From positions 1 to 64,000 of IMG/VR virus record IMGVR_UViG_3300021197_000993: a stretch of DNA of 64,000 nucleotides; one strand, 5' to 3'. Positions 54,392 to 61,732 of this stretch are shown here, piece after piece; position 1 is the first letter of the stretch, and the number at the start of each line of letters is the position of its first letter. The notes under the pieces were generated by a model. That model had not been told where the DNA came from, did no database searches, and saw only the letters and a list, made by a program, of their open reading frames with translations. Origin of the DNA: a virus. Made by a program: the position numbers and the translations under genes.

Positions 54392-56195
54392 GTAGTAAGC
54401 CCCCGCAAGACCTCTTGATAGCGCGAACCACATCATGCGTAGTGTTAAAGGATTTCGCAATGATACCCCAATCACCAAGCGACATAGCAATCGCGCGAAC
54501 TGTTGTGCTGGATACACCGACTTTACCACTCAACTTTTGCATATCGTATGCGTCCATTGGGTCATACTTGGTTATCAAAGAGCCACCAGCGTCGTGCATT
54601 TGCACACGCTCCATGATGGTCGCGATAACACCCATAGGGTCGTCATCGGAAAATTGAAAATCTTCTCCAAAGTCAAGCGGGTTGCCGAACTGTCCTTGTG
54701 ATGGGTCAAACGGAATAGGCTCTCGCGCTACTGCTTGTGGAGGCATATCATCACCAATCGGCTCTTGAGTTGTATCAATTGCTGGTGGCGCGCTCATTGG
54801 CTCTTTCGGCATGACAGGAGCGACAGGTCGGTCATCTCCAAGCGCACCACCGCTCAAATGTGCAGGGAACTCACCGTAGCGATGTTCTGTATCTCGCGAC
54901 ACATTGCCGCGCAAAGAGTGTCCTTCATCCACCACTCCCAACGCCTCCATGTCAATTTCTTTACCACCTGCTTGAAGTGCTACATTGCGCCAATTGCTGG
55001 TGTTTGATTCGGAGGTTGGTCTTGCTGAAAACTTGTTGGGGTCAATGCCCAACTGCTCGGCTGTTTTCAACATCGCTAAAATCTCAATGGCGGCTGTTTG
55101 ACGGCCTTTGTCATTACCAGCATCAACCATAGGAGCAACATGGTCGCGATGGTTTCGGAACATAGCATGTATCTCATCATTGCTATCAATTTGCAATCCC
55201 GCGCGCATGTTGCTCATCACCTTACGCAATCCTGTCGCCGCTCCGTCTTTACCTCGTCCGTAGAGCAATTGGTTGACTGGTGCGCGCGCCATTTGGCGAG
55301 CCGTGTTTTGGTTGTAGCCCATACCTTCTAAATCGTGCATTATTCTACTTGACATACCACCAGCGGTTGAAGGTGCGAAGAAGTCGTTGGGGAGAATGGA
55401 TACAATGTCCATAGGTGAAATGCGACCGTATGCCGCACTTTGAGCGTGCAAATCCTTGTGGTGAGAAGGATATTTGGTGTTGTCGCGTGAAGTAGGGTCT
55501 TTGTCGTTGGATGTATAGCGATGCGTGACACCGTTGGTGATTTGTTGAGGTTCAATGACATTTTGACCCGCGCCTATTGTGCTTTTCAAACCCATACTCT
55601 CGGCTTCTTCTTGTATTTCTTTAGCGGCGTGAAGAGCGGCGGATTCAAGGTGTTGACCGAGTTCGGGGTGTGTCTCGTTTCGTGCGTGGTTATTGATGAG
55701 TTTTCCATCAGTTGTTCGGGTTTTGCGTTGAGCAGTAGGAATACGCTTGTGTTGGTGTCCGCCGTAGTGGTTGTTTTTGTAATCGGGGTGAAGCATACCA
55801 CTGTCGCTAAACGGTGTGGGTAGAATATGAAAATCGTCGCCATTTTCGCGCTTAATTTTATTGAAGCGTTTGGTGGCATTATTGAATATGGTATGCGCTA
55901 ATCGCGTTGCTGATTGTTCGGATGAGGGTTTTTGACGAACCCCACCTTCGCCTGTGTAGCCATTTTGCATCAATTCTCGCGCCATGATGCGTGCGGCAAT
56001 CTCCATAGGGAATAAACCAAGCAACCCCGATTCAATCAATTCATTGAATGGTTTGCCGGTTTTGGAGTGAATGTGAAAGTGAGACAAATCCTCATGGTCG
56101 GAGTCATTTGGAGGAAAAGTCATGTCCTCCATTTCACCCGTTTCGGGGTTGAGATACCAAACACCCTTACCCTTGAGAATAATATCACTCATCAA
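54384..56195 (-). CDS. 603-residue protein with C-terminal helix-turn-helix
   Basis: I recognise no family. The N-terminus (DIILKGKGVWYLNPETGEME, then HFHIHSKTGKPFNEL) looks like a small beta domain, followed by ~400 residues of polar, His/Asn-rich helical sequence. The C-terminal 60 residues, DIQ/AYDMQKLSGKVGVSSTT and VRAIAMSLGDWGIIAKSF with a following TTHDVVRAIKR, form a convincing winged or tandem helix-turn-helix. It could bind viral DNA, possibly a packaging start site, given its place between two terminase genes. That is inference. It is coupled by ATGA to the gene before it. Confidence 0.55.
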   Translation of the reverse strand: MMSDIILKGKGVWYLNPETGEMEDMTFPPNDSDHEDLSHFHIHSKTGKPFNELIESGLLGLFPMEIAARIMARELMQNGYTGEGGVRQKPSSEQSATRLAHTIFNNATKRFNKIKRENGDDFHILPTPFSDSGMLHPDYKNNHYGGHQHKRIPTAQRKTRTTDGKLINNHARNETHPELGQHLESAALHAAKEIQEEAESMGLKSTIGAGQNVIEPQQITNGVTHRYTSNDKDPTSRDNTKYPSHHKDLHAQSAAYGRISPMDIVSILPNDFFAPSTAGGMSSRIMHDLEGMGYNQNTARQMARAPVNQLLYGRGKDGAATGLRKVMSNMRAGLQIDSNDEIHAMFRNHRDHVAPMVDAGNDKGRQTAAIEILAMLKTAEQLGIDPNKFSARPTSESNTSNWRNVALQAGGKEIDMEALGVVDEGHSLRGNVSRDTEHRYGEFPAHLSGGALGDDRPVAPVMPKEPMSAPPAIDTTQEPIGDDMPPQAVAREPIPFDPSQGQFGNPLDFGEDFQFSDDDPMGVIATIMERVQMHDAGGSLITKYDPMDAYDMQKLSGKVGVSSTTVRAIAMSLGDWGIIAKSFNTTHDVVRAIKRSCGGLLHG

Positions 56196-57463
56196 TGTCC
56201 ACCTCTTCGCACATACAAGTCATACGGATGCGCGCCCCAGCGTGTCGCGTCATCATCGGGGTCAGTCTCCGTCGCACCCGTTGGAGCGGATGTCAAACCA
56301 CCCGACGCGTTATCACTTGGTCCTTCACTCGCACCTTGCATGGATTTGTCTTCTTTCCGCATCATGCGTCGCAACAAATGATTGAGTTGGTCTATTAGTT
56401 GACGATATTCAATTTTATCGCGTGGTGAAATGCGATTGGTAATTTTAACACGCTGTGCGCGCGCTTTCAAGAACTCCTCGGATGCAAGAATAGCGTCGGA
56501 TGCACCTATGCCACCAGCACCGCCAGTAAGCGATGTTGCTTCGGACATAATTTTACCACCCGGTGTTTTTGCTGTGCGTGGTTGGCGCATTGCTTTACCG
56601 TGTGGTCGTGAATCACGAGAACCGCGAATTGCTTTCGGTATTCGCGCCTTCGGAGTCACTGTGGGAATAGGTGGTGTAAGGTCTTGTGTGGGTTGACTTT
56701 GACGCTGTTGTTGTCGCATAGCCTCCGCTTCACGCTGTCTTGGGTCGGAGTAAGATTGTTTTGCTCGTGAACGACCACTCGCACCACCAACTCGGATGGG
56801 TGCTGTTCGTTGTCGGTAGGTGTATCCCGCACCAAACGAAGCATACGGAGCGCGAGCGGCACTCATACTTGCCATGTATTGCGGTTGGCGTATGTTCCCC
56901 GCTTTGAGACGGACACCGCTACCCTTTTTTCTTCGCTTACGCTTGATTGATTCGGTGGTGACATTTTTACGCGCTTTCCGTTTTTTACCAGTTTTGGCGC
57001 GTTCACGAGCGCGAATTGTTTGAATTGTAGTCGTTTTCTGCGGTTTATCGGTATCAAACTTCGGCGCATCTTTTTTCTTACGAATCATTTCAAATGCATC
57101 GTCAATGAATGGAGCGGTGGAGAGCATCATGTTCATACCCATACCGCTTGCGCGTGGGTTTGCACCAGCGTTGGCTTCACTTTGTCCGACTTGTCCTGTG
57201 AGTTGACTCAATTCAGCCTGTTGTTTCACTTGACTGTCCTCTTCGTCATCGGGGTCTTTTTGCGGTATTTTGACTTTCATGTGTTGCAATCCTTGCAACT
57301 TATGTGCGCGCTGTTCTTGTTCTTCACGCTTCTTCGCATCATCTCGTGCGCGCTCATCGGAATCTTCGCGACCGACAGTTGAATCGCCCTGCAACTCTTC
57401 TGCGCTCTCGCGAGGGTTGAAACGCATACCTGCTGTTCCGCCTTCGGGTCCACCAACCATCAT
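56192..57463 (-). CDS. 423-residue basic protein with internal AFEMIRKKKDAP motif
   Basis: The protein begins acidic and Glu/Arg-rich (probable coiled coil, ~20-90). It then has PFIDDAFEMIRKKKDAPKFD at 119-138, the tag-like segment that best matches the 67-residue protein at 50887-51090. A strongly basic stretch follows (RERAKTGKKRKARKN, then KRKRRKKGSG), then Arg/Gln-rich low complexity, then a short helical part (REIxYRQLIDQLNHLLRRMM type) near the end. It likely binds nucleic acid or packs inside the virion. It is coupled by ATGA to the probable small terminase. No family identified. Confidence 0.55.
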   Translation of the reverse strand: MMVGGPEGGTAGMRFNPRESAEELQGDSTVGREDSDERARDDAKKREEQEQRAHKLQGLQHMKVKIPQKDPDDEEDSQVKQQAELSQLTGQVGQSEANAGANPRASGMGMNMMLSTAPFIDDAFEMIRKKKDAPKFDTDKPQKTTTIQTIRARERAKTGKKRKARKNVTTESIKRKRRKKGSGVRLKAGNIRQPQYMASMSAARAPYASFGAGYTYRQRTAPIRVGGASGRSRAKQSYSDPRQREAEAMRQQQRQSQPTQDLTPPIPTVTPKARIPKAIRGSRDSRPHGKAMRQPRTAKTPGGKIMSEATSLTGGAGGIGASDAILASEEFLKARAQRVKITNRISPRDKIEYRQLIDQLNHLLRRMMRKEDKSMQGASEGPSDNASGGLTSAPTGATETDPDDDATRWGAHPYDLYVRRGGH

Positions 57464-58128
57464 TCATCACCTCCCATGAGTTTACCGCGTAATCTCGCCC
57501 ATACTTCGGGAGACTCTTTCGCTAATTCAACTTTGAGGATGTTGATGGTTTGTGCCGTCATGTGTTCATTGGTAGTTCCAGCCGCACGCTCTTGGACTCT
57601 CATAATGTCTTTTACCGTTTCGCGAACTTCTTTGTGCAACGAAACGATGTTGCGCACATACTGTGGGTCGTTTCGGTCAGCATCATCAAGAAAATGACCC
57701 AATTCACCATTCATGCGAGCCAAATTGTTGCGCAGACTTTCCATCTCTTGACCCGCTTCAACAATGATGATGTCAGCCGCACCCTTCTGCACAACTGGTT
57801 TGAGGTGATGTTTGAGGTGGTGATACACACTGGATTCGGGCATTTGAATATCCAAAGCAATCTCTTCGGCAGTCATTGAAGCGTTAAAATACGCCAATTC
57901 TAATTCTTCGCGTTTAACAGACACACATAATTTGCATTCACTATTTGATGCCATGTGGTATTCGCCCATGTGGTTGCGAAAATGACGGTCAGCCGTTCCT
58001 TCGCGCCAACCTTTGTCTTTATCCAATTGCTTTGCTGTGATGATACCATGTGTCATCATTTCTTCAAGACCGTCGCGGTCGGAATCTTGACAGAACTTGC
58101 AAGATGCTCGCGTTATACGCTCCGCCAT
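57460..58128 (-). CDS. probable terminase small subunit (HTH, two Cys pairs)
   Basis: This is a 222-residue protein using ATG 58128; the longer frame to 58308 is antisense to the + gene at 58166 and is dropped. It has CKFC at 10-13 and CKLC at 65-68, then a helix-turn-helix at ~84-108 (MTAEEIALDIQMPESSVYHH). A long helical segment follows (GQEMESLRNNLARMNGELGH, then IVSLHKEVRETVKDIMRVQE) suited to oligomerisation. DNA-binding N-terminal plus helical oligomerisation domain, three genes before terL, fits a small terminase. The Cys pairs are extra. No strong ribosome-binding site is seen. Confidence 0.55.
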   Translation of the reverse strand: MAERITRASCKFCQDSDRDGLEEMMTHGIITAKQLDKDKGWREGTADRHFRNHMGEYHMASNSECKLCVSVKREELELAYFNASMTAEEIALDIQMPESSVYHHLKHHLKPVVQKGAADIIIVEAGQEMESLRNNLARMNGELGHFLDDADRNDPQYVRNIVSLHKEVRETVKDIMRVQERAAGTTNEHMTAQTINILKVELAKESPEVWARLRGKLMGGDE

Positions 58129-58165
58129 AGGAAAGTCCAAGTAGCCGTAGCAAAAGAGCGTTTCT

Positions 58166-58495
58166 ATGAGAAAGCGGCTTGGTCGTGCGCCAAAAATCGC
58201 GGGTGTTCCTCTCACTATACAGACTACCAAGAGCCTTTCACGCGCGGCTATGGACATTCTCGCCAACAATAAAGCGTCGTTATCCGAGCGTGAACGAAGA
58301 ATGAACATTTGCCGTCAATGTCCGGAACGGAATCACGACCGATGCGGCCTATGCGGTTGCTTCATCAAGACCAAAACAATTCTCAATAATAGCGAGTGTC
58401 CTGTTGGTAAATGGTCAACCTTGTTGTCCGAGACGACGGTAGACGATACCAGTCGCGCTGAAACAAACGAAAAGCGCGCCGATAATCCAACTTAA
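58166..58495 (+). CDS. zinc-ribbon protein on the opposite strand to the late operon
   Basis: This is a 109-residue + strand frame inside the - strand late region. Its core, ICRQCPERNHDRCGLCGCF, then ECPVGKW, is a pattern I know from many phage genomes: four to six Cys making one or two zinc sites and ending CPxGKW. That makes this strand, rather than the antisense extension of the small terminase, the coding one. The N-terminus is basic (MRKRLGRAPK). Only 37 bases separate it from the divergent start at 58128, and its end overlaps the convergent gene at 58415 by 81 bases. It may have its own promoter. Function unknown. Confidence 0.55.
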   Translation: MRKRLGRAPKIAGVPLTIQTTKSLSRAAMDILANNKASLSERERRMNICRQCPERNHDRCGLCGCFIKTKTILNNSECPVGKWSTLLSETTVDDTSRAETNEKRADNPT

Positions 58496-58648
58496 GTCAG
58501 TTGAAGTCATTTTAGGTCCGGAAAAAACCAAAATGAGGAAACAACCGAGCGTCAACGCGATAAGTTGCACCATAATCATGTCAACAACGACTGATTTGCG
58601 CAAATTGGTCATGTCGCTCAATGCGCCATAGAGACTTGTCATATCCAT
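58415..58648 (-). CDS. small two-helix membrane protein
   Basis: This is a 77-residue protein with two hydrophobic helices (MIMVQLIALTLGCFLILVFS and LSWIIGALFVCFSATGIVY), joined by a short polar loop and flanked by basic residues (RRLGQQG). It belongs to the membrane module with 60121-61610. Two helices and small size would also fit a holin. It overlaps the + gene at 58166-58495 over its last 81 bases. The family is unknown. Confidence 0.55.
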   Translation of the reverse strand: MDMTSLYGALSDMTNLRKSVVVDMIMVQLIALTLGCFLILVFSGPKMTSTDLSWIIGALFVCFSATGIVYRRLGQQG

Positions 58649-58649
58649 T

Positions 58650-59222
58650 TCAGCGACCTCCTACAAGACCACGCGCCAGCGCACCGATGCCACCACCGAC
58701 ATTTTGCATCATACCGGGGTCTGCGAGCGCACCATCCAGCATGGTTTGCATTGTGCTTTGATTCGCTATGGCTACCATCTGCTGAAATTGCATACTCATT
58801 TGCTGAACATTGTTTGAAGCCGTGTTCAACATTTGTGTTTGGCTCATGGTCACGCTATCAGCGGTCGGCATACCTTGAACGCCACTAAAATCAAACTTGT
58901 AGCCGTCTCCGTCTTCAATCAAGCGCGCATTTGCCAAAAGACTACTCATTGAAACAGTCATCAAGTTGCTCAACAATGCAATAAGCATGTTCATGTTCGC
59001 GCCGTTATTATCCGAAAGCCACCTGTCAATCATCGGATTAGAGGTTATCATTGATGAAAGAATCTCCATTTCAGTAGGTGGTGGAGGTGGCGCATACGGA
59101 TTGTATCCACCAGCCGCACCATAGCCCGCACCAGCGGGGATTTGTTGCTGTCCATTCGGTAAACCGAGGTTCAATGTTCCCGTATTTTGCACAGGTTGTT
59201 GGTTATTTGACCACCATGCCAT
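58650..59222 (-). CDS. 190-residue Gln/Met-rich protein of unknown function
   Basis: The N-terminal 50 residues are Gly/Pro/Gln/Asn-rich and probably disordered (GYGAAGGYNPYAPPPPP). Residues ~55-110 are hydrophobic, amphipathic helices (MNMLIALLSNLMTVSMSSLL). The end is a Met/Gln helix (QMSMQFQQMVAIANQSTMQT) and a Gly-rich tip. It may associate with membranes through the Met-rich helix. It lies between two membrane-module genes. No domain recognised. Confidence 0.5.
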   Translation of the reverse strand: MAWWSNNQQPVQNTGTLNLGLPNGQQQIPAGAGYGAAGGYNPYAPPPPPTEMEILSSMITSNPMIDRWLSDNNGANMNMLIALLSNLMTVSMSSLLANARLIEDGDGYKFDFSGVQGMPTADSVTMSQTQMLNTASNNVQQMSMQFQQMVAIANQSTMQTMLDGALADPGMMQNVGGGIGALARGLVGGR

Positions 59223-59231
59223 AATACCACC

Positions 59232-60116
59232 TCACGCGCTACCCTCATTTTGTTGTTGCGGTAGAGGGAGAGGCGCACTTTGTTGCTGTAATTGGTGCAT
59301 CGCGAGTGCGTCATGAAGCAATTTTGTGTTGTTCCCTGCTTGAAATTGACGCATATCAAAGACAATCATAACCAAATCGTTCATTCCTGTTGCGGAATTG
59401 GTAAAATGAGTGATAGGGATGTTGTCTTGTTTCAACATCGCGAAGAATTGTTCGTATTTTGCAAGTATTGGCGGTGTGTTATCTCTCTTTTTGATGCTAT
59501 TTACAGGAACAGCAACAACAGAAACACCCTTTTTCAACTTGGCTTTCAGTGTTCCTCCACTCGCTTCTTGCTCCGCTTCTTCTTCTCTTTCCCATTTACA
59601 AAGCAAATGATAGAGGTGTAGGTGTTCGGGACAGTATGTTCCGCGCATTTTGCGTCCGCTGGTCACATTTTCTCGCGCTACGAAGGCTTCAACCTCTCCT
59701 GTGACCGGATTTTTGAAGTAAATGTCCCATAATGACTGTCCAGTTTCCTCATCAATGATTTGTTCGTAGATATTACCAGCCATCCGCAATAAATGTTCAA
59801 CATCTGCACCGTCAATGACACAACGCATGGTATTGGTGTTATAGCGGTATTTTCCCCCGAATAACCACCTTCGCGGAGAGAACATGCTTCTTTTTGTCGG
59901 TTTTAAGAGGCGATATGCCTGTTTTATGTCCTTTCTTCGCGCTTTTTTGGGGTTTGGGTGCTGTGAAGGGTAGAAGTTGACCTGCGGAACCTCAATATGT
60001 TCACTCACATTGCTCATTGCGGCTTGCGCGGATGCCTGTTGTTGCATCTGTGCAAGGCTCATTTGGGTCTGTGCGGCAAGCCTAAGTAGGTCATTTTGGG
60101 GTTTATTTCCGAGCAT
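59232..60116 (-). CDS. 294-residue protein in the GTPase module with an AYRLLK motif
   Basis: The first ~40 residues are a Gln/Ala-rich helix (QTQMSLAQMQQQASAQAAMS). Residues 64-72, IKQAYRLLK, resemble the shared tag and are followed by a basic region (PTKRSMFSPRRW). The centre (~95-180) looks like a folded domain (MRCVIDGADVEHLLRMAGNI, then YCPEHLHLYHLLCKW) with Cys and His that could bind a metal. The C-terminal ~90 residues are alpha/beta (ILAKYEQFFAMLKQDNIPIT, then DLVMIVFDMRQFQAG) and then Gln/Pro-rich. It lies directly downstream of the GTPase, so a partner role is possible. Family unknown. Confidence 0.5.
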   Translation of the reverse strand: MLGNKPQNDLLRLAAQTQMSLAQMQQQASAQAAMSNVSEHIEVPQVNFYPSQHPNPKKARRKDIKQAYRLLKPTKRSMFSPRRWLFGGKYRYNTNTMRCVIDGADVEHLLRMAGNIYEQIIDEETGQSLWDIYFKNPVTGEVEAFVARENVTSGRKMRGTYCPEHLHLYHLLCKWEREEEAEQEASGGTLKAKLKKGVSVVAVPVNSIKKRDNTPPILAKYEQFFAMLKQDNIPITHFTNSATGMNDLVMIVFDMRQFQAGNNTKLLHDALAMHQLQQQSAPLPLPQQQNEGSA

Positions 60117-60120
60117 TTTA

Positions 60121-60843
60121 TCACCAATTCAACATTTCAATCATCGTTTTTTCAACATTCCAGCCGATTTTGGTCGCCATCATGCTAACGCGACACGGAA
60201 TACCTGCTTTTTGGAGTCTTCGCATGGCTGGGCGGTGCAAATTGAACACTTTATGCTCGCGTAAACGCCCCGATTGCCACAAAATGTTCGCATTTTCGTC
60301 CCACCACTCGTCTGCTTTGTTCGCGACAAGCCATATTTGCTTCGGAGAGTAGCGTTTCCCGCGTAAACGCGACTTGAGAGAGCGATAGTTCCACCTTTTT
60401 TCAATCAAAGCGTCCACAAGATACTCAAAACCGCCTACTGCGTCAATGACCTGCGCTCCGTTTCCTTTCAAAACACGCGTATCGGTCATGAAGACAGCAA
60501 TTTCTACCTGCCTATCAACCATATCGTCAATCCACAGGTTCCAAAATCGTTGTTGACCGCCAATATCGGACGAATGAACAACTCTTTTCTCACCTTGCCA
60601 ACGGATTCGTTTGCGTGTTGCGTTCGGAAGCACATATCCTCCTCCTAAGAGTCGTTTCGCGTGCATTGTGCGCTCTTCAATGTCATCCATTTCACCGGGA
60701 GTGCGCATAAAGAGGTCAAGAGTTGTTTTACCGACCTGTGTTGGTCCATAAACACCTATTCTGCGCGGTTTGAGGAAGTTATAGAGTTCCCGTCCGTAAA
60801 CAACCGCACCCATCAGCGCGCTACCTGCCATCGTCGCGACCAT
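60121..60843 (-). CDS. membrane-anchored Arf-like small GTPase
   Basis: This is a 240-residue protein starting at ATG 60843 in a TAATG overlap. The N-terminus (MVATMAGSALMGAVVYG) is a likely membrane anchor. G motifs: G1 GPTQVGKT at 33-40, G3 DIGGQ at 93-97 (the Arf/Galpha form with GGQ), G4 NKAD at 175-178, and a G5-like stretch SMMATKIGWNVE near 220-231. A G2 Thr may lie in NATRKR near 76. The order and spacing are those of Ras-like GTPases, with an inserted helical segment between G3 and G4. GTP binding is well supported. Its partners and job are unknown. Neighbours are membrane proteins, which suggests action at the host membrane. Confidence 0.78.
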   Translation of the reverse strand: MVATMAGSALMGAVVYGRELYNFLKPRRIGVYGPTQVGKTTLDLFMRTPGEMDDIEERTMHAKRLLGGGYVLPNATRKRIRWQGEKRVVHSSDIGGQQRFWNLWIDDMVDRQVEIAVFMTDTRVLKGNGAQVIDAVGGFEYLVDALIEKRWNYRSLKSRLRGKRYSPKQIWLVANKADEWWDENANILWQSGRLREHKVFNLHRPAMRRLQKAGIPCRVSMMATKIGWNVEKTMIEMLNW

Positions 60844-61079
60844 TATGACACCCATCCGCGCACTTTGTTGTAAAACCATTCAATGGTGTTCTCCCAAATG
60901 CTCACATCGGAATGCAATTCAAAAAAAGACACGCTCAAAGCAGTAGCAAAACCTGTGATGATACAATACACCAATGCTTTACCCTTCTCGTAGTAGGTAT
61001 CAAGAGTGTTTTGAGTGTGCAAAGCCCGCAAAGTGGCCTCCGTCGCGTCATCGCTCGGAGTTTTGAAAAGCCAACCCAC
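60843..61079 (-). CDS. 78-residue membrane protein next to the GTPase
   Basis: The product is a basic and acidic N-terminal helix (DATEATLRALHTQNTLDTYY), one hydrophobic segment (ALVYCIITGFATALSVSFFE) and an aromatic amphipathic C-terminus (WENTIEWFYNKVRGWVS). One membrane pass is likely. Its stop overlaps the start of the GTPase (TAATG), so the two are translated together and may form a complex. No family known. Confidence 0.55.
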   Translation of the reverse strand: MGWLFKTPSDDATEATLRALHTQNTLDTYYEKGKALVYCIITGFATALSVSFFELHSDVSIWENTIEWFYNKVRGWVS

Positions 61080-61085
61080 GCAAAA

Positions 61086-61610
61086 TCACTCCTTTTTCTT
61101 AGCGTAAGTTCCATCAGTGTTGCGTTTGCGCGTATCTCCGCCCAATTTCATTGGTTTTTTGTGATTCGCTTTGTGTTGAGGTGCTTCGGGTTCAATCTCA
61201 CCGTTCATCAGCCCAAGATATTGCTGGACTTCGGGGTCTTTCTCCAATTCCTCCATCTGTTTTGCGAAGACAACCTCTTGTTTTTTAATCTCCATCTCCA
61301 TTTGCGCTTGAGCAAAACGCATTTGTTGGTTTTGCATTTGACGCGTCATGTTGCGTTGCATGTTTGAAACAACAGCGCGCTGGTCCATACCGTCTTGCGC
61401 CAGCATTTTGTAGATGAAATACGCCATACCTTGCAAAGTAAACGCGCCCATCGTGTAAGTGATAGCATTCGTGTAGGTGTCGGGTGATGTCAACCACAAC
61501 CCTGCGTCAAATACCGCGATTGCGCATCCAACGAGTATGCTGACGAATGAAATCAGTCCCAGCACTCGTAATTCGTCTTTGTTTTGGGGGGTTTGTTGTT
61601 GCATCAGCAT
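61086..61610 (-). CDS. multi-pass membrane protein with cytoplasmic coiled coil
   Basis: This is a 174-residue protein, first gene after the AT-rich intergenic region. ATG 61610 follows AAGGAGGATT, the strongest ribosome-binding site in this part. Two or three hydrophobic segments lie at ~17-75 (VLGLISFVSILVGCAIAVFD, then TYTMGAFTLQGMAYFIYKML). A long Met/Gln/Arg coiled coil follows (RNMTRQMQNQQMRFAQAQME and beyond), and then a basic tail (NHKKPMKLGGDTRKRN). The topology suggests a membrane scaffold with a cytoplasmic arm. It probably works with the adjacent small membrane protein and GTPase. No family recognised. Confidence 0.6.
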   Translation of the reverse strand: MLMQQQTPQNKDELRVLGLISFVSILVGCAIAVFDAGLWLTSPDTYTNAITYTMGAFTLQGMAYFIYKMLAQDGMDQRAVVSNMQRNMTRQMQNQQMRFAQAQMEMEIKKQEVVFAKQMEELEKDPEVQQYLGLMNGEIEPEAPQHKANHKKPMKLGGDTRKRNTDGTYAKKKE

Positions 61611-61732
61611 AATCCTCCTTACATCGCGACATCGCGTGCGCTACATAAGGATGTTGATTCACCCTTTTATTGATATTATCATATTATTGTTAGAACAATA
61701 ACAATTATTATCATTATAAGAAAAATATGAGA
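61611..61732 (-). promoter_or_regulatory. AT-rich intergenic region, probable late promoter
   Basis: This is the largest gap in the late strand. Bases ~61660-61732 are extremely AT-rich with TATA-like elements (CTTATAATGATAATAATTG on the - strand) and an inverted repeat at 61684-61701. AAGGAGG lies just before the ATG at 61610. The region probably ends the transcript of the large gene at 61733 and starts that of the membrane, packaging and head genes. No transcription data are available. Confidence 0.5.
61684..61701. repeat. inverted repeat TTATTGTT-AG-AACAATAA
   Basis: This is a perfect 8-base palindrome arm pair with a 2-base centre inside the AT-rich gap. The tight centre and lack of a T-run argue for a dimeric regulator operator more than a stem-loop terminator, but either is possible. 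Confidence 0.5.

Noticed and set aside
58129-58308. N-terminal extension of the probable small terminase
   Set aside because: This part is antisense to the zinc-ribbon gene at 58166, lacks family features, and the ATG at 58128 begins the Cys-pair domain.
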